Notes under the pieces: model-generated
The model's input: only the letters and a program-made list of their open reading frames with translations
The model's database searches: none
What the model was told of the DNA's origin: nothing
Position numbers and translations under genes: made by a program
Assembly: GCA_025450155.1 (NCBI GenBank)
Contig: JANWIB010000138.1
Span: 1 to 12,625, forward strand
Reading direction: 5' to 3'
Length of the DNA: 12,625 nucleotides
DNA from: Sphingobacteriaceae bacterium
GTDB taxonomy: Bacteria > Bacteroidota > Bacteroidia > Sphingobacteriales > Sphingobacteriaceae
Part shown: piece after piece, positions 1 to 7,596 of the stretch
How positions within the stretch are numbered: position 1 is the stretch's first letter
How the letters are laid out: each line of letters starts with the position of its first letter

Positions 1-1
1 A

Positions 2-739
2 AGTGCCGAAGAAGCTTTAGTAGTTGCACACCAGGTTGGATACCCGGTACTTGTTCGCCCTAGTTATGTATTAGGCGGACAGGGAATGAGCATTGTCATT
101 AATGATGAAGACCTGGAAAAAGCGGTTGTAAAATTATTAGGCGATCTTCCTGGAAATCGTGTATTGATTGATCATTTTCTTGATAGAGCTGAAGAAGCTG
201 AATCGGATTCTATTTGCGATGGTGAGGAGGTGCATATAGTCGGTTTAATGGAACATATTGAGCCTGCTGGTATTCACTCGGGCGATTCGAGCGCTGTTCT
301 TCCACCTTTTAATCTCTCAGAAAATGTTATTCGGCAAATGGAGGATTATACGATAAAGCTGGCAAAAGCACTACATGTAAAGGGGTTACTGAATATCCAG
401 TTCGCTATAAAAGATGAAAAAGTATATGTAATTGAGGCAAACCCACGTGCCTCACGTACGGTTCCGTTTATTGCAAAAGCGTATGATGTTCCTTACATCA
501 ATATAGCAACCAAAATCATGTTAGGAATCAATAAGCTCAAAGACTTTAAGATTGAACGAAAACTGAATGGCTTTGCTATTAAGGAACCTGTATTTTCCTT
601 CGACAAATTTCCTGAAATAGATAAGGAGTTGGGCCCCGAGATGAAATCAACAGGTGAGGCAATACGGTTTATTAAGGATTTAGAAGATCCCTACTTTATT
701 AAACTCTACAAAGAGAAATCGATGTATTTGAGTAGATAA
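2..739 (+). CDS. carB: Carbamoyl-phosphate synthase large subunit, C-terminal part (5' end outside window)
   Basis: Large subunit of carbamoyl-phosphate synthase, which makes carbamoyl phosphate from bicarbonate, ammonia from glutamine, and two ATP for pyrimidine and arginine synthesis in the cytoplasm. The reading frame is open from base 2, so the ATG at 86 is internal. About 245 residues remain, all from the second ATP-grasp (carbamate kinase) half: VRPSYVLGG near the left edge, then DHFLDRAEEAESD, ICDGE, GIHSGDS, and the metal/ATP-binding segment VIEANPRASRTVPF around fragment residue 145. The protein stops about 30 residues after GPEMKSTGEA. The E. coli enzyme continues there for roughly 130 more residues as the MGS-like allosteric domain (UMP, IMP and ornithine binding), which is absent here. 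The ending is clean, with no in-frame remnant, and agrees with my recollection that Bacteroidota CarB proteins are about 940 residues long. It converges on the gene ending at 812 with 72 bases between; I see no convincing terminator. Confidence 0.96.
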   Translation, partial: SAEEALVVAHQVGYPVLVRPSYVLGGQGMSIVINDEDLEKAVVKLLGDLPGNRVLIDHFLDRAEEAESDSICDGEEVHIVGLMEHIEPAGIHSGDSSAVLPPFNLSENVIRQMEDYTIKLAKALHVKGLLNIQFAIKDEKVYVIEANPRASRTVPFIAKAYDVPYINIATKIMLGINKLKDFKIERKLNGFAIKEPVFSFDKFPEIDKELGPEMKSTGEAIRFIKDLEDPYFIKLYKEKSMYLSR

Positions 740-811
740 ATTAATAGTTGGTAAACGCCAGTTGGCTTTATTCTTTTCTTTTTTATTCGTTGTGTGTGTA
801 AAACCAACCGG

Positions 812-2911
812 TTAGAGAGCCAAAATTTTAAATTCTGTTCTTCGGTTTTGCTGATATGCATTTTCTTTATCAGTCTTTGTTTTCATTTTTTTGATATCCG
901 TTTCCAGTACCTGTGGCTGAGATTCTCCATAACCTTTAAATTCTAATCGGTTTGATGCAATACCAGCTTTTGCTAAATAATTTACCACCGATTTGGCTCG
1001 TGCTTCTGAAAGTTTCTGATTAGCATTTGTATCGCCCCGTTGATCTGTATGTCCTGATATTTCAATCCGCATGGTTGCATTTTCATGCAGGAGTTTAATT
1101 AAGCGTTCCAGCTCATTTTTTGATGCATCGCGTAGAGTAGCTTTTCCGGTATCATAAAAAATATTGCGAAGCACCACAATTTGCCCAATCTCTACTTTTT
1201 TTAGGTCGATATTTTTTTCATATTCTTTATAACCTTTTATTCCCAACATTTTGGAGAGATCTACGTTCTCCGAATAAAAAAGGTAATTTTCCGCTTCTAT
1301 GGCTATTCCATAATTTTTTCCGGAAGGAAGGGAAACAAGATACGCTCCGGTTTTGGCATCGCTTTGCATAATGGCAATTATAGCATCTTCTTCATTATCA
1401 ATAAGTTCTATTTTTGCCGATACGGGCTGCTGAGTTTTTGCATCACGGACAATTCCTTTCAGAATGGTAACATCAGGTGTGTAAACTTCTACTTTAGGCT
1501 CGATAGTGATATTTTTTATAGGAGCAAACACACTGGCTAAAAGGTTATTTTCTGAACTGGTTAAGGGTTGTTTTTCTGGGCCAAGAAATGTGATGCGATA
1601 AATATCTTTTTCTCCTAAACCATCGCTCCGATAGGAAGAATAGTAGCCATAGCGTCCGCTGGCGTTGATCACGAAGAAAACATCATCATCGGGGGAGTTA
1701 ATTGGATAGCCTAGGTTTTGAGGTTTTCCCCACTGCCCATCTTCTCCACGTTTGCTTACAAAAATATCAAACCCACCCATTGTGTTATGTCCTTTCGATG
1801 AAAAGTAAAGGGTTTTACCATCCGGGTGCAGAAAGACACTGGCTTCCGGATATTTCGTATTGATTGTACTACCGAGATTTTTGGCTGGCCCCCATTCATT
1901 TTTGGCTACATCCCAATAGCTTACATAAATATCTTTTTCACCCAAACCGTCCTGGCGTTCAGAAATAAAATATAATTCTTTTTTATCATAGGATATCGAA
2001 GCTGAAGACTCATAAGCCTTGGAGTCTATGTTATCGCTTAGTTTTACAGGTTTAGTATAGGTATCATTCATCAAATCGGATTGATAAATATCGCCGCCGC
2101 CTTTCCATCCATAAAAAATAAAAAGTGTTTTCCCGTCCGGTGAAAGTCCCGAAGGGGCATCATGATCTTCGGTATTAATTAAAGGACCTATGTTTTGTGC
2201 CTGATCCCATTCTCCTGTTTTTTCGTTTCGTTTCCCTATATAAATATCTTCAAAGTATTTCTCATCTCCCGGGTCCTTCTTCCCACCCCAGCTATCGCTT
2301 CGCCGACTAGTAAAAATAACGATCGATTCATCTGCGGAGATAAGTGGTGCATATTCAGGAAATGGAGAATTAATAGTTGCTCCTAAATTATCTACCCACA
2401 CTCTTTGTGGCGTGGCCATTAATTCTTTTCCAGTATTACATTCGGCTATTTTTTTCTTTACAGATTCAATGGCACCAATATTCTTGGGATCGAGCATTTT
2501 TCTATAAAACTCGTAAAATTTAAGGGCGTTATCCCAATCGCCATTGATATGATAACCAGTACCTATGCATAAACTAATTTCGGGCGCAACACCTGAATTA
2601 AGTTCGTAAGCTTTTTTAAAAAAATCTATGGCTTTAAATTTATCGTTTGATGATAATACACAATATCCCAAATAGTAATTTAGTTTAGAATAATTAGGAT
2701 TAAACGCATAAACCTTATCAAAATAGGGTCTTGCTTTTTCGTAATTTCCTATCTTAAAAATTTTTTCGCCTTCTTCAAAGTTCTTTTTTGCTTCTTTAAA
2801 CTCATCTTTTCTACCCTCGAAAAATTCTTTTTCTAACGGGATATCTCGTACTTGTGCAAATAAGGATGGTTGAGCTATTAAAATCAATAATATGCAAACG
2901 ATTTTTTTCAT
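812..2911 (-). CDS. PorE-like periplasmic protein: TPR, PD40 beta-propeller, CRD, OmpA domain
   Basis: Probable periplasmic protein tying an envelope complex to peptidoglycan. Residues use the start at 2911. Residues 1-19 form a signal peptide (MKKIVCILLIL... ending LFA|Q) with no lipobox cysteine at the cut site. Residues about 40-150 are TPR-like (FKIGNYEKARPYFDKVYAFN). Five PD40/WD40-like blades follow from about 187 to 440 (YAPLISADESIVIFTS, SPDGKTLFIFYG, SYDKKELYFISER, HPDGKTLYFSSKG, ASGRYGYYSSYRSD). About 482-555 resembles a carboxypeptidase-regulatory-like domain (LKGIVRDAKTQQPVSAKI). About 577-699 is OmpA C-terminal (SGHTDQRGD...LSEARA), with the peptidoglycan-binding Asp623 and Arg638 15 residues apart as expected. 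This order matches PorE of the type IX secretion system, but PorE is a lipoprotein and many paralogues share the architecture, so the role is uncertain. The frame is open to 3013, but that start would precede the signal peptide by 34 residues and overlap the upstream gene. ATG at 2929 (MDKFIVMKK) is the alternative. It lies 50-68 bases after the TPR gene and is probably cotranscribed with it. Confidence 0.88.
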   Translation of the reverse strand: MKKIVCILLILIAQPSLFAQVRDIPLEKEFFEGRKDEFKEAKKNFEEGEKIFKIGNYEKARPYFDKVYAFNPNYSKLNYYLGYCVLSSNDKFKAIDFFKKAYELNSGVAPEISLCIGTGYHINGDWDNALKFYEFYRKMLDPKNIGAIESVKKKIAECNTGKELMATPQRVWVDNLGATINSPFPEYAPLISADESIVIFTSRRSDSWGGKKDPGDEKYFEDIYIGKRNEKTGEWDQAQNIGPLINTEDHDAPSGLSPDGKTLFIFYGWKGGGDIYQSDLMNDTYTKPVKLSDNIDSKAYESSASISYDKKELYFISERQDGLGEKDIYVSYWDVAKNEWGPAKNLGSTINTKYPEASVFLHPDGKTLYFSSKGHNTMGGFDIFVSKRGEDGQWGKPQNLGYPINSPDDDVFFVINASGRYGYYSSYRSDGLGEKDIYRITFLGPEKQPLTSSENNLLASVFAPIKNITIEPKVEVYTPDVTILKGIVRDAKTQQPVSAKIELIDNEEDAIIAIMQSDAKTGAYLVSLPSGKNYGIAIEAENYLFYSENVDLSKMLGIKGYKEYEKNIDLKKVEIGQIVVLRNIFYDTGKATLRDASKNELERLIKLLHENATMRIEISGHTDQRGDTNANQKLSEARAKSVVNYLAKAGIASNRLEFKGYGESQPQVLETDIKKMKTKTDKENAYQQNRRTEFKILAL

Positions 2912-2979
2912 CACTATAAATTTATCCATGATGGGTTCATTACAATAGTTTTTAATGCCCCGGCTTCTTTCTCGCTGTA

Positions 2980-4083
2980 TTAATTCTTCTTGTATTTTTC
3001 TACCTGAGAGCAAACTCCGTATAAATTATAATAAGTTTCTCCTGTTTCTATACCCATTGAGGCGGCGTTTTGCCAATCGCTGCAAGCGCCTTCTAAGTCT
3101 CTGACCATCTCTTTGGCAATACCGCGGTTAAGATAGGCTTCGCCATACTCTGGATTAATTTTAATAGCGTTATCGCAATCTGAGATGGCTTCTTTGTATT
3201 TTTTTTGTTTAATATAACAGGCAGCACGATTGTTTAAGGCAAAGGCATATTTAGGATTTATTTTTAAAGCTTCGTTATAATCTGCAATGGCCGCGTCAAA
3301 TTTTCCAGTTTCCATGTTAGCCATACCGCGATTATTGTAAGCAAGGTAATAATCGTTTTTTAACCGGATAGCATTCGTATACTCTGTAATAGCACCACTA
3401 TAGTCTCCTTTCGTAAATTTAATCGAACCCAGATTATTGTAGGCAAGCGTTAGTTTCGGATTTATTTTTAAAGCATCTTCATAATCTTTTATGGCCCCGT
3501 CCGTATCTCCCGAAAGTTTTTTAGCCGATGCCCGGTCATTAAGGGCATAGTCATAATCCGGTTTAATGCGTAGCGCATTATTAAAATCATTTATGGCATC
3601 CTGGTATTTAGTCAATTGAAAATGCACAACTCCAAGATTATAATAATATTTGGCATCATCATTTTTGTTCTCAATAGCTTTTGTATAGTTTATCAAGGCA
3701 TTTTCCAGATCGCCCTTTTCAGCATATATGGCTCCTTTCTGAAACCATGCTGTATGTGCCGAAGAATCATTTAGTCGTATTACCGCATTAAAATCATTAA
3801 TTGCTTTATCAAATTCTTTTTTCTCACGATAAGTACTCCCCCGGTTCATGAAAGCTTTAACAAATGAAGTATCTATAGCAATGACCTGGGTAAATTTTAA
3901 AATAGCTTCATCAAGGTTGTTTTTTTCAAAGGCCGTTACCCCTTCATTGTATTTGGTTTGAGCCTCGATTTTAAGATTTATTTTACTATTATCCTGAATT
4001 TTGACCTTAGTTGTGGGTTTTTTCTGAGCGTAAGACAGAAAAGGAAATAAGAAACACAACAAGAATATTTTTAGAGCATTCAT
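2980..4083 (-). CDS. Secreted protein of nine TPR repeats
   Basis: A 367-residue exported protein made almost wholly of tetratricopeptide repeats, a fold used for protein-protein contacts. Residues 1-19 are a signal peptide (MNALKIFLLCFLFPFLSYA|Q), so it should act in the periplasm. Residues about 41-348 hold nine repeats with a 34-residue period; the small residue at the first-helix turn recurs at 48, 82, 117, 151, 185, 219, 253, 287 and 321. The last repeat (EGACSDWQNAASMG) has the capping form often seen at the end of such arrays. Repeats five and seven are similar in DNA too: a 17-base identity at 3254-3270 and 3458-3474 lies 204 bases (two repeats) apart, a sign of internal duplication. 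It is first in a pair with the PorE-like gene, whose own N-terminal region is TPR-like, so a shared envelope complex is a reasonable inference. No enzyme motif is visible and the function is unknown. Confidence 0.92.
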   Translation of the reverse strand: MNALKIFLLCFLFPFLSYAQKKPTTKVKIQDNSKINLKIEAQTKYNEGVTAFEKNNLDEAILKFTQVIAIDTSFVKAFMNRGSTYREKKEFDKAINDFNAVIRLNDSSAHTAWFQKGAIYAEKGDLENALINYTKAIENKNDDAKYYYNLGVVHFQLTKYQDAINDFNNALRIKPDYDYALNDRASAKKLSGDTDGAIKDYEDALKINPKLTLAYNNLGSIKFTKGDYSGAITEYTNAIRLKNDYYLAYNNRGMANMETGKFDAAIADYNEALKINPKYAFALNNRAACYIKQKKYKEAISDCDNAIKINPEYGEAYLNRGIAKEMVRDLEGACSDWQNAASMGIETGETYYNLYGVCSQVEKYKKN

Positions 4084-4133
4084 AGAAATTGCTTTATCGT
4101 GTTTAAAGTAGTGTTAAAATTAATAAGTAGTGT

Positions 4134-4141
4134 CAAATTTA
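4134..4141 (-). promoter_or_regulatory. Candidate -7 promoter element for the TPR/PorE-like pair
   Basis: On the minus strand this reads TAAATTTG, a full match to the Bacteroidota -7 consensus TAnnTTTG, about 50 bases before the ATG at 4083. I could not find a TTTG or TTG -33 element at the usual 19-21 base distance, and the region is AT-rich, so a chance match is possible. It lies in the 155-base gap shared with the divergent channel gene. Confidence 0.25.
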
Positions 4142-4238
4142 AAAGAATAATGTATTGGAATGATGTGATTTGTTATAATTGCAAATAAGTATAACTTTTT
4201 TGAAAGGCCATAAACGCATTAATTACCATTAATATAAT

Positions 4239-6128
4239 ATGAAACCGACTATTTCCCAAAAACTTCGCTACCAATTTGATAATACCATGTCAAAGGGCCC
4301 CATCGCATTGATCATGTGGTTGGGTGTTATTTCATTAGTGGTTATTCTGGTAATAGCTTTTATCGTTTCCATTACTGGCATAAAGCCTGGAGAAACAGAG
4401 GAATTAAATTTTATAGAAGCTGCCTGGTTAAGTTTAATGAGAACGTTAGACGCCGGCACCATGGGAGGCGATACGGGTTGGCCGTTTCGTATCCTAATGC
4501 TCCTCGTTACACTGGCTGGAATTTTTATTGTGAGTACGCTTATTGGTGTACTTTCCAGTGGTATTGAAGGTAAATTGGATGAGTTGCGTAAGGGTAGGAG
4601 TGAAGTATTGGAAAAAGATTATACCCTCATTTTAGGATGGAGTTCTAAGATTTTTACCATTATTTCTGAATTGGTTTTGGCCAATGAGAATCAAAAAAAA
4701 CCCCGGATAGTAATTCTGGCACCCGTAGACAAAGTGGAAATGGAAGATGAGATTAAATCCAATATTAACGAGTTGAAAAATACCCGAGTTATTTGCAGAA
4801 GTGGAGACACTACTGATTCACACGATTTAGCCATGGTAAATCCGGCTAATGCCAAATCCATTATTATATTGGGAAAAGAGGGCGCTGAAAGCGATTTTGA
4901 AATTATTAAAACCATACTGGCTATCATCAATAATCCTGATCGAAAAAAAGAGCCCTACCATATTGTGGCCGAGTTGGCTGATCTTCAGAATTATGAAGTG
5001 GCAAAAATGGTAGCTAAAGATGAAGCAGAACTTATTTTAAGCGATGATATAGTTGCCCGTCTCATGGTACAAACTTCAAGGCAATCTGGTTTGAGTATTG
5101 TTTATACTGAATTAATGGATTATGGGGGAGATGAAATTTATTTTAAGGAGGAAGAAGCGCTAACCGGAAAAACTTATCGCGAGGCGTTATTTTCCTATGA
5201 AACATCCTCCGTAATCGGGCTAAAACAAGATGGAATAACGATGATTAATCCCCCGATGGATACCATCCTCAGACAAGACGATGCTATTGTAGCCATCAGT
5301 GAAGATGACGATACCATTATTCCTTCGCATAAGTCTGAATTTGAAATTAATATCCCGGCAATTAATCCGGCCATAGTTGTGGCAGAACATAAAAAAGAAA
5401 ATATTTTACTCATAGGTTGGAATCCCAAAATTATTAAAGTAATACAAGAGCTTAGCAACTACATTGCCCCAGAATCAAACATTACCGTTGCAGCTAATCT
5501 GCCACAACCGGAACTTTTAGCGGATTATAAAAAAGAATCTGCCGATATCAAGTTGGAATATAAGTCTGGAAATACAAGCGACAGGAAATTTTTGGAGAGC
5601 TTAGGAGTGTTTCAATTTGATTATATCATGCTGTTTAGTTATGAAATGGACGATATCCAAAAATCAGACTCCATTACTCTGATTACGCTTTTACATCTTC
5701 GCGATATGAGTGAACGTGCAGAAAAGGACCTGAATATTGTAAGTGAAATGCTCGATTTAAAAAATCGTGAACTTGCAGAAATTACCAATGCAGATGATTT
5801 TATAGTGAGCGATAAAATGCTAAGTTTATTGATTACACAGGTCAGTGAAAATAAAGACCTGATGCGTATTTTTGAAGATATTCTGGATGAAGCAGGATCG
5901 GAAATTTATATGAAACCGATTACTGACTATATTTTTCCAGATTCGGAAGTAAATTTTTATACTCTTTTAGAATCCGCTCAACAAAAAGGGCATACTGCTA
6001 TTGGTTACAGAATTATGCGTGAAGAACATAATGCTAAAGAAGCATATGGCATTCGCATTAATCCACCAAAATCAGAAAAGATAGGCTTCAGTATTCAAGA
6101 TAAACTGATAGTTTTGGCTGAAGATTAA
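4239..6128 (+). CDS. CASTOR/POLLUX-like ion channel with two RCK (TrkA-N-like) domains
   Basis: Predicted inner-membrane cation channel of the CASTOR/POLLUX/SYM8 family, 629 residues, a normal length for bacterial members. Residues about 22-46 form the first membrane helix, 57-80 a pore loop with the filter-like stretch TLDAGTMGGDTGW, and 82-108 the second helix; the rest is cytoplasmic. Two Rossmann-like regulatory halves follow: about 128-360 begins with DYTLILGWSSKI, and about 386-628 begins with ENILLIGWNPKI. The halves are clearly duplicated (compare IVAELADLQNYEVA with IVSEMLDLKNRELA, and DYGGDEIYFKE with DEAGSEIYMKP). Both have GW where typical TrkA-N domains have GxGxxG, a trait I associate with this family. 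Only two membrane helices per chain imply a tetramer, as in other two-helix channels. Ion and ligand cannot be read from sequence. There is no Shine-Dalgarno before the ATG; the leader is AT-rich. The gene stands alone, divergent from the TPR gene, and ends 10 bases from radA. Confidence 0.88.
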   Translation: MKPTISQKLRYQFDNTMSKGPIALIMWLGVISLVVILVIAFIVSITGIKPGETEELNFIEAAWLSLMRTLDAGTMGGDTGWPFRILMLLVTLAGIFIVSTLIGVLSSGIEGKLDELRKGRSEVLEKDYTLILGWSSKIFTIISELVLANENQKKPRIVILAPVDKVEMEDEIKSNINELKNTRVICRSGDTTDSHDLAMVNPANAKSIIILGKEGAESDFEIIKTILAIINNPDRKKEPYHIVAELADLQNYEVAKMVAKDEAELILSDDIVARLMVQTSRQSGLSIVYTELMDYGGDEIYFKEEEALTGKTYREALFSYETSSVIGLKQDGITMINPPMDTILRQDDAIVAISEDDDTIIPSHKSEFEINIPAINPAIVVAEHKKENILLIGWNPKIIKVIQELSNYIAPESNITVAANLPQPELLADYKKESADIKLEYKSGNTSDRKFLESLGVFQFDYIMLFSYEMDDIQKSDSITLITLLHLRDMSERAEKDLNIVSEMLDLKNRELAEITNADDFIVSDKMLSLLITQVSENKDLMRIFEDILDEAGSEIYMKPITDYIFPDSEVNFYTLLESAQQKGHTAIGYRIMREEHNAKEAYGIRINPPKSEKIGFSIQDKLIVLAED

Positions 6129-6138
6129 GCTTGGTATG

Positions 6139-7518
6139 TTACCCAAATAATGCGCTAAATACCTCTTCAACCTTAGCCACAGTTTTTATTTCAATAGAGT
6201 AACGTTTAATATCCAATCCTTTTTTATTGTATTTAGAGATATAAATTGTCTCAAAACCAAGTTTTTCTGCCTCCGCTATACGCTGTTCTATGCGATTTAC
6301 AGCCCTTATCTCTCCGGAAAGCCCAACCTCTGCGGCAAAACAAATTTTTGCCGGTACAGGCATATCTTCATGTGATGAAATAATAGCTACTACAACACCT
6401 AAATCAATAGCGGGATCTTCTACCCTTAGTCCCCCCGCAATATTCAGAAATACATCTTTAGCGCTTAAGCGAAAGCCACAGCGTTTTTCCAATACGGCCA
6501 GCAGCATATTCATTCTCTTGGTATCAAACCCAGTGGTTGAGCGTTGCGGCGTTCCATAGGCCGAGGTACTTACCAAAGCCTGCGTTTCAATCAGCATAGG
6601 CCTTAATCCTTCCAACATGGCCGAAATCGTTATCCCACTTAAAGATTCTTCTCGTTGCGATAAAAGAATTTCCGAAGGGTTTGATACTTCCCTCAACCCG
6701 TTCCCCTGCATCTCATAAATCCCAAGCTCTGATGCCGAACCGAATCGATTTTTAACCGCTCTTAAAATACGATATACATGGTGCCTGTCTCCTTCAAACT
6801 GCAGCACCGTATCAACCATGTGCTCCAGAATTTTTGGCCCGGCAATGGTACCGTCTTTGGTAATGTGGCCAATAAGGAATACCGGTGTAGCTGTTTCTTT
6901 CGCGAATCGAAGCATTTCAGCAGCACATTCCCGTACCTGGGACACACTTCCGGGTGTAGATTCAATATGAGCAGAGTATAACGTCTGTATCGAATCAATA
7001 ATCACAATGTGCGGTTCCAGAGCCTCAATCTGTTTGAAAATATTTTGCGTGGATGTTTCGGTTAAGATATAACACTCACTTTTTGCAGCAGGAAGTAATC
7101 GTTCGGCTCGCATTTTAATCTGTTGCTCACTTTCTTCGCCCGATACGTACAAGACTTTTAACTTGGGTAAACTCAGGGCAAGTTGAAGCATGAGAGTAGA
7201 TTTGCCAATACCTGGCTCTCCGCCAATCAGCACCAGTGATCCCGGAACTATACCGCCACCAAGTACCCGGTTCAACTCTTTGTCTGAAGTTAACTGACGC
7301 TGTTCATCCCGATATGCTATCTCTGTTATTACAGCAGGCCTGGCAGCACGTTGTAATGTTGTCGAACTGTTTTTCCAGTCGGGAACTGAAGAGTTTATTT
7401 TTTCAATAACCTCTTCAACAAACGTGTTCCATTGATTACATGAAGGACATTTACCCAGCCATTTAGGGGATTCGTAGCCGCAGCTTTGGCAGAAATATGC
7501 AGATTTTGTTTTAGCCAA
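6139..7518 (-). CDS. radA: DNA repair protein RadA (Sms)
   Basis: RadA is a hexameric, RecA-like ATPase that helps branch migration and processing of recombination intermediates in DNA repair. All family marks are present in 459 residues, the usual length: a four-cysteine zinc finger (C10, C13, C24, C27), Walker A GEPGIGKST at 100-108, Walker B-like IVIIDS at 171-176, the RadA-specific KNRFG motif at 256-260, and a C-terminal Lon-protease-like domain from about 355 (AGGLRVEDPAIDLGVVVA) without proteolytic function in the family. The start is TTG at 7518-7516. The frame closes six codons upstream without an ATG, and the next ATG (residue 110) would remove the zinc finger. No Shine-Dalgarno is visible; the bases before the start are A-rich. 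It is the last gene of the minus-strand block, 78 bases after rng, with a repeat-rich gap between. Confidence 0.97.
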   Translation of the reverse strand: MAKTKSAYFCQSCGYESPKWLGKCPSCNQWNTFVEEVIEKINSSVPDWKNSSTTLQRAARPAVITEIAYRDEQRQLTSDKELNRVLGGGIVPGSLVLIGGEPGIGKSTLMLQLALSLPKLKVLYVSGEESEQQIKMRAERLLPAAKSECYILTETSTQNIFKQIEALEPHIVIIDSIQTLYSAHIESTPGSVSQVRECAAEMLRFAKETATPVFLIGHITKDGTIAGPKILEHMVDTVLQFEGDRHHVYRILRAVKNRFGSASELGIYEMQGNGLREVSNPSEILLSQREESLSGITISAMLEGLRPMLIETQALVSTSAYGTPQRSTTGFDTKRMNMLLAVLEKRCGFRLSAKDVFLNIAGGLRVEDPAIDLGVVVAIISSHEDMPVPAKICFAAEVGLSGEIRAVNRIEQRIAEAEKLGFETIYISKYNKKGLDIKRYSIEIKTVAKVEEVFSALFG

Positions 7519-7525
7519 TTTGATT

Positions 7526-7595
7526 TGCGATTTTTAAAATTACGATTTCAGATTTTGAAATTAATAAATCGTAAATCTAAAATCGTAACTCGTAA
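7526..7595. repeat. CGATTT/AAATCG repeat cluster forming a 16-bp inverted repeat between rng and radA
   Basis: The gap is filled by copies of one short unit. CGATTT occurs at 7528-7533 and 7543-7548, its complement AAATCG at 7566-7571 and 7580-7585, and TCGTAA at 7569, 7583 and 7590. The best fold pairs TTACGATTTCAGATTT (7540-7555) with AAATCTAAAATCGTAA (7573-7588): 15 of 16 pairs with a 17-base loop. No T-run follows on the minus strand, so it is not a standard terminator. It may be an interspersed intergenic repeat, an mRNA-stabilising stem between rng and radA, or both; I cannot tell which. Confidence 0.6.
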
Positions 7596-7596
7596 A

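Noticed and set aside
740..811. Possible terminator between carB and the PorE-like gene (GCCA-GT-TGGC at 757-766 followed by a T-rich run; GTTGGT 747-752 with ACCAAC 803-808)
   Set aside because: The first stem is 4 bp with a 2-base loop and the second needs a 50-base loop; neither is convincing as an intrinsic terminator.
3254..3474. Direct DNA repeat of 17 bases 204 bases apart
   Set aside because: Explained by the 34-residue TPR period of the gene, not a mobile or regulatory repeat.
4174..4179. Perfect TATAAT upstream of the channel gene
   Set aside because: There is no -35 at a workable distance, the stretch is AT-rich, and the Bacteroidota primary sigma factor uses a different -7/-33 pair.
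4084..4238. tRNA, riboswitch or small RNA in the divergent gap
   Set aside because: No cloverleaf, conserved aptamer core or stable G/C-rich hairpin is visible; the gap is plain AT-rich promoter DNA.
4268..5458. Several 60-90 codon frames on both strands inside the channel gene
   Set aside because: They are shadows of the long plus-strand gene, with no domain, start signal or independent context.
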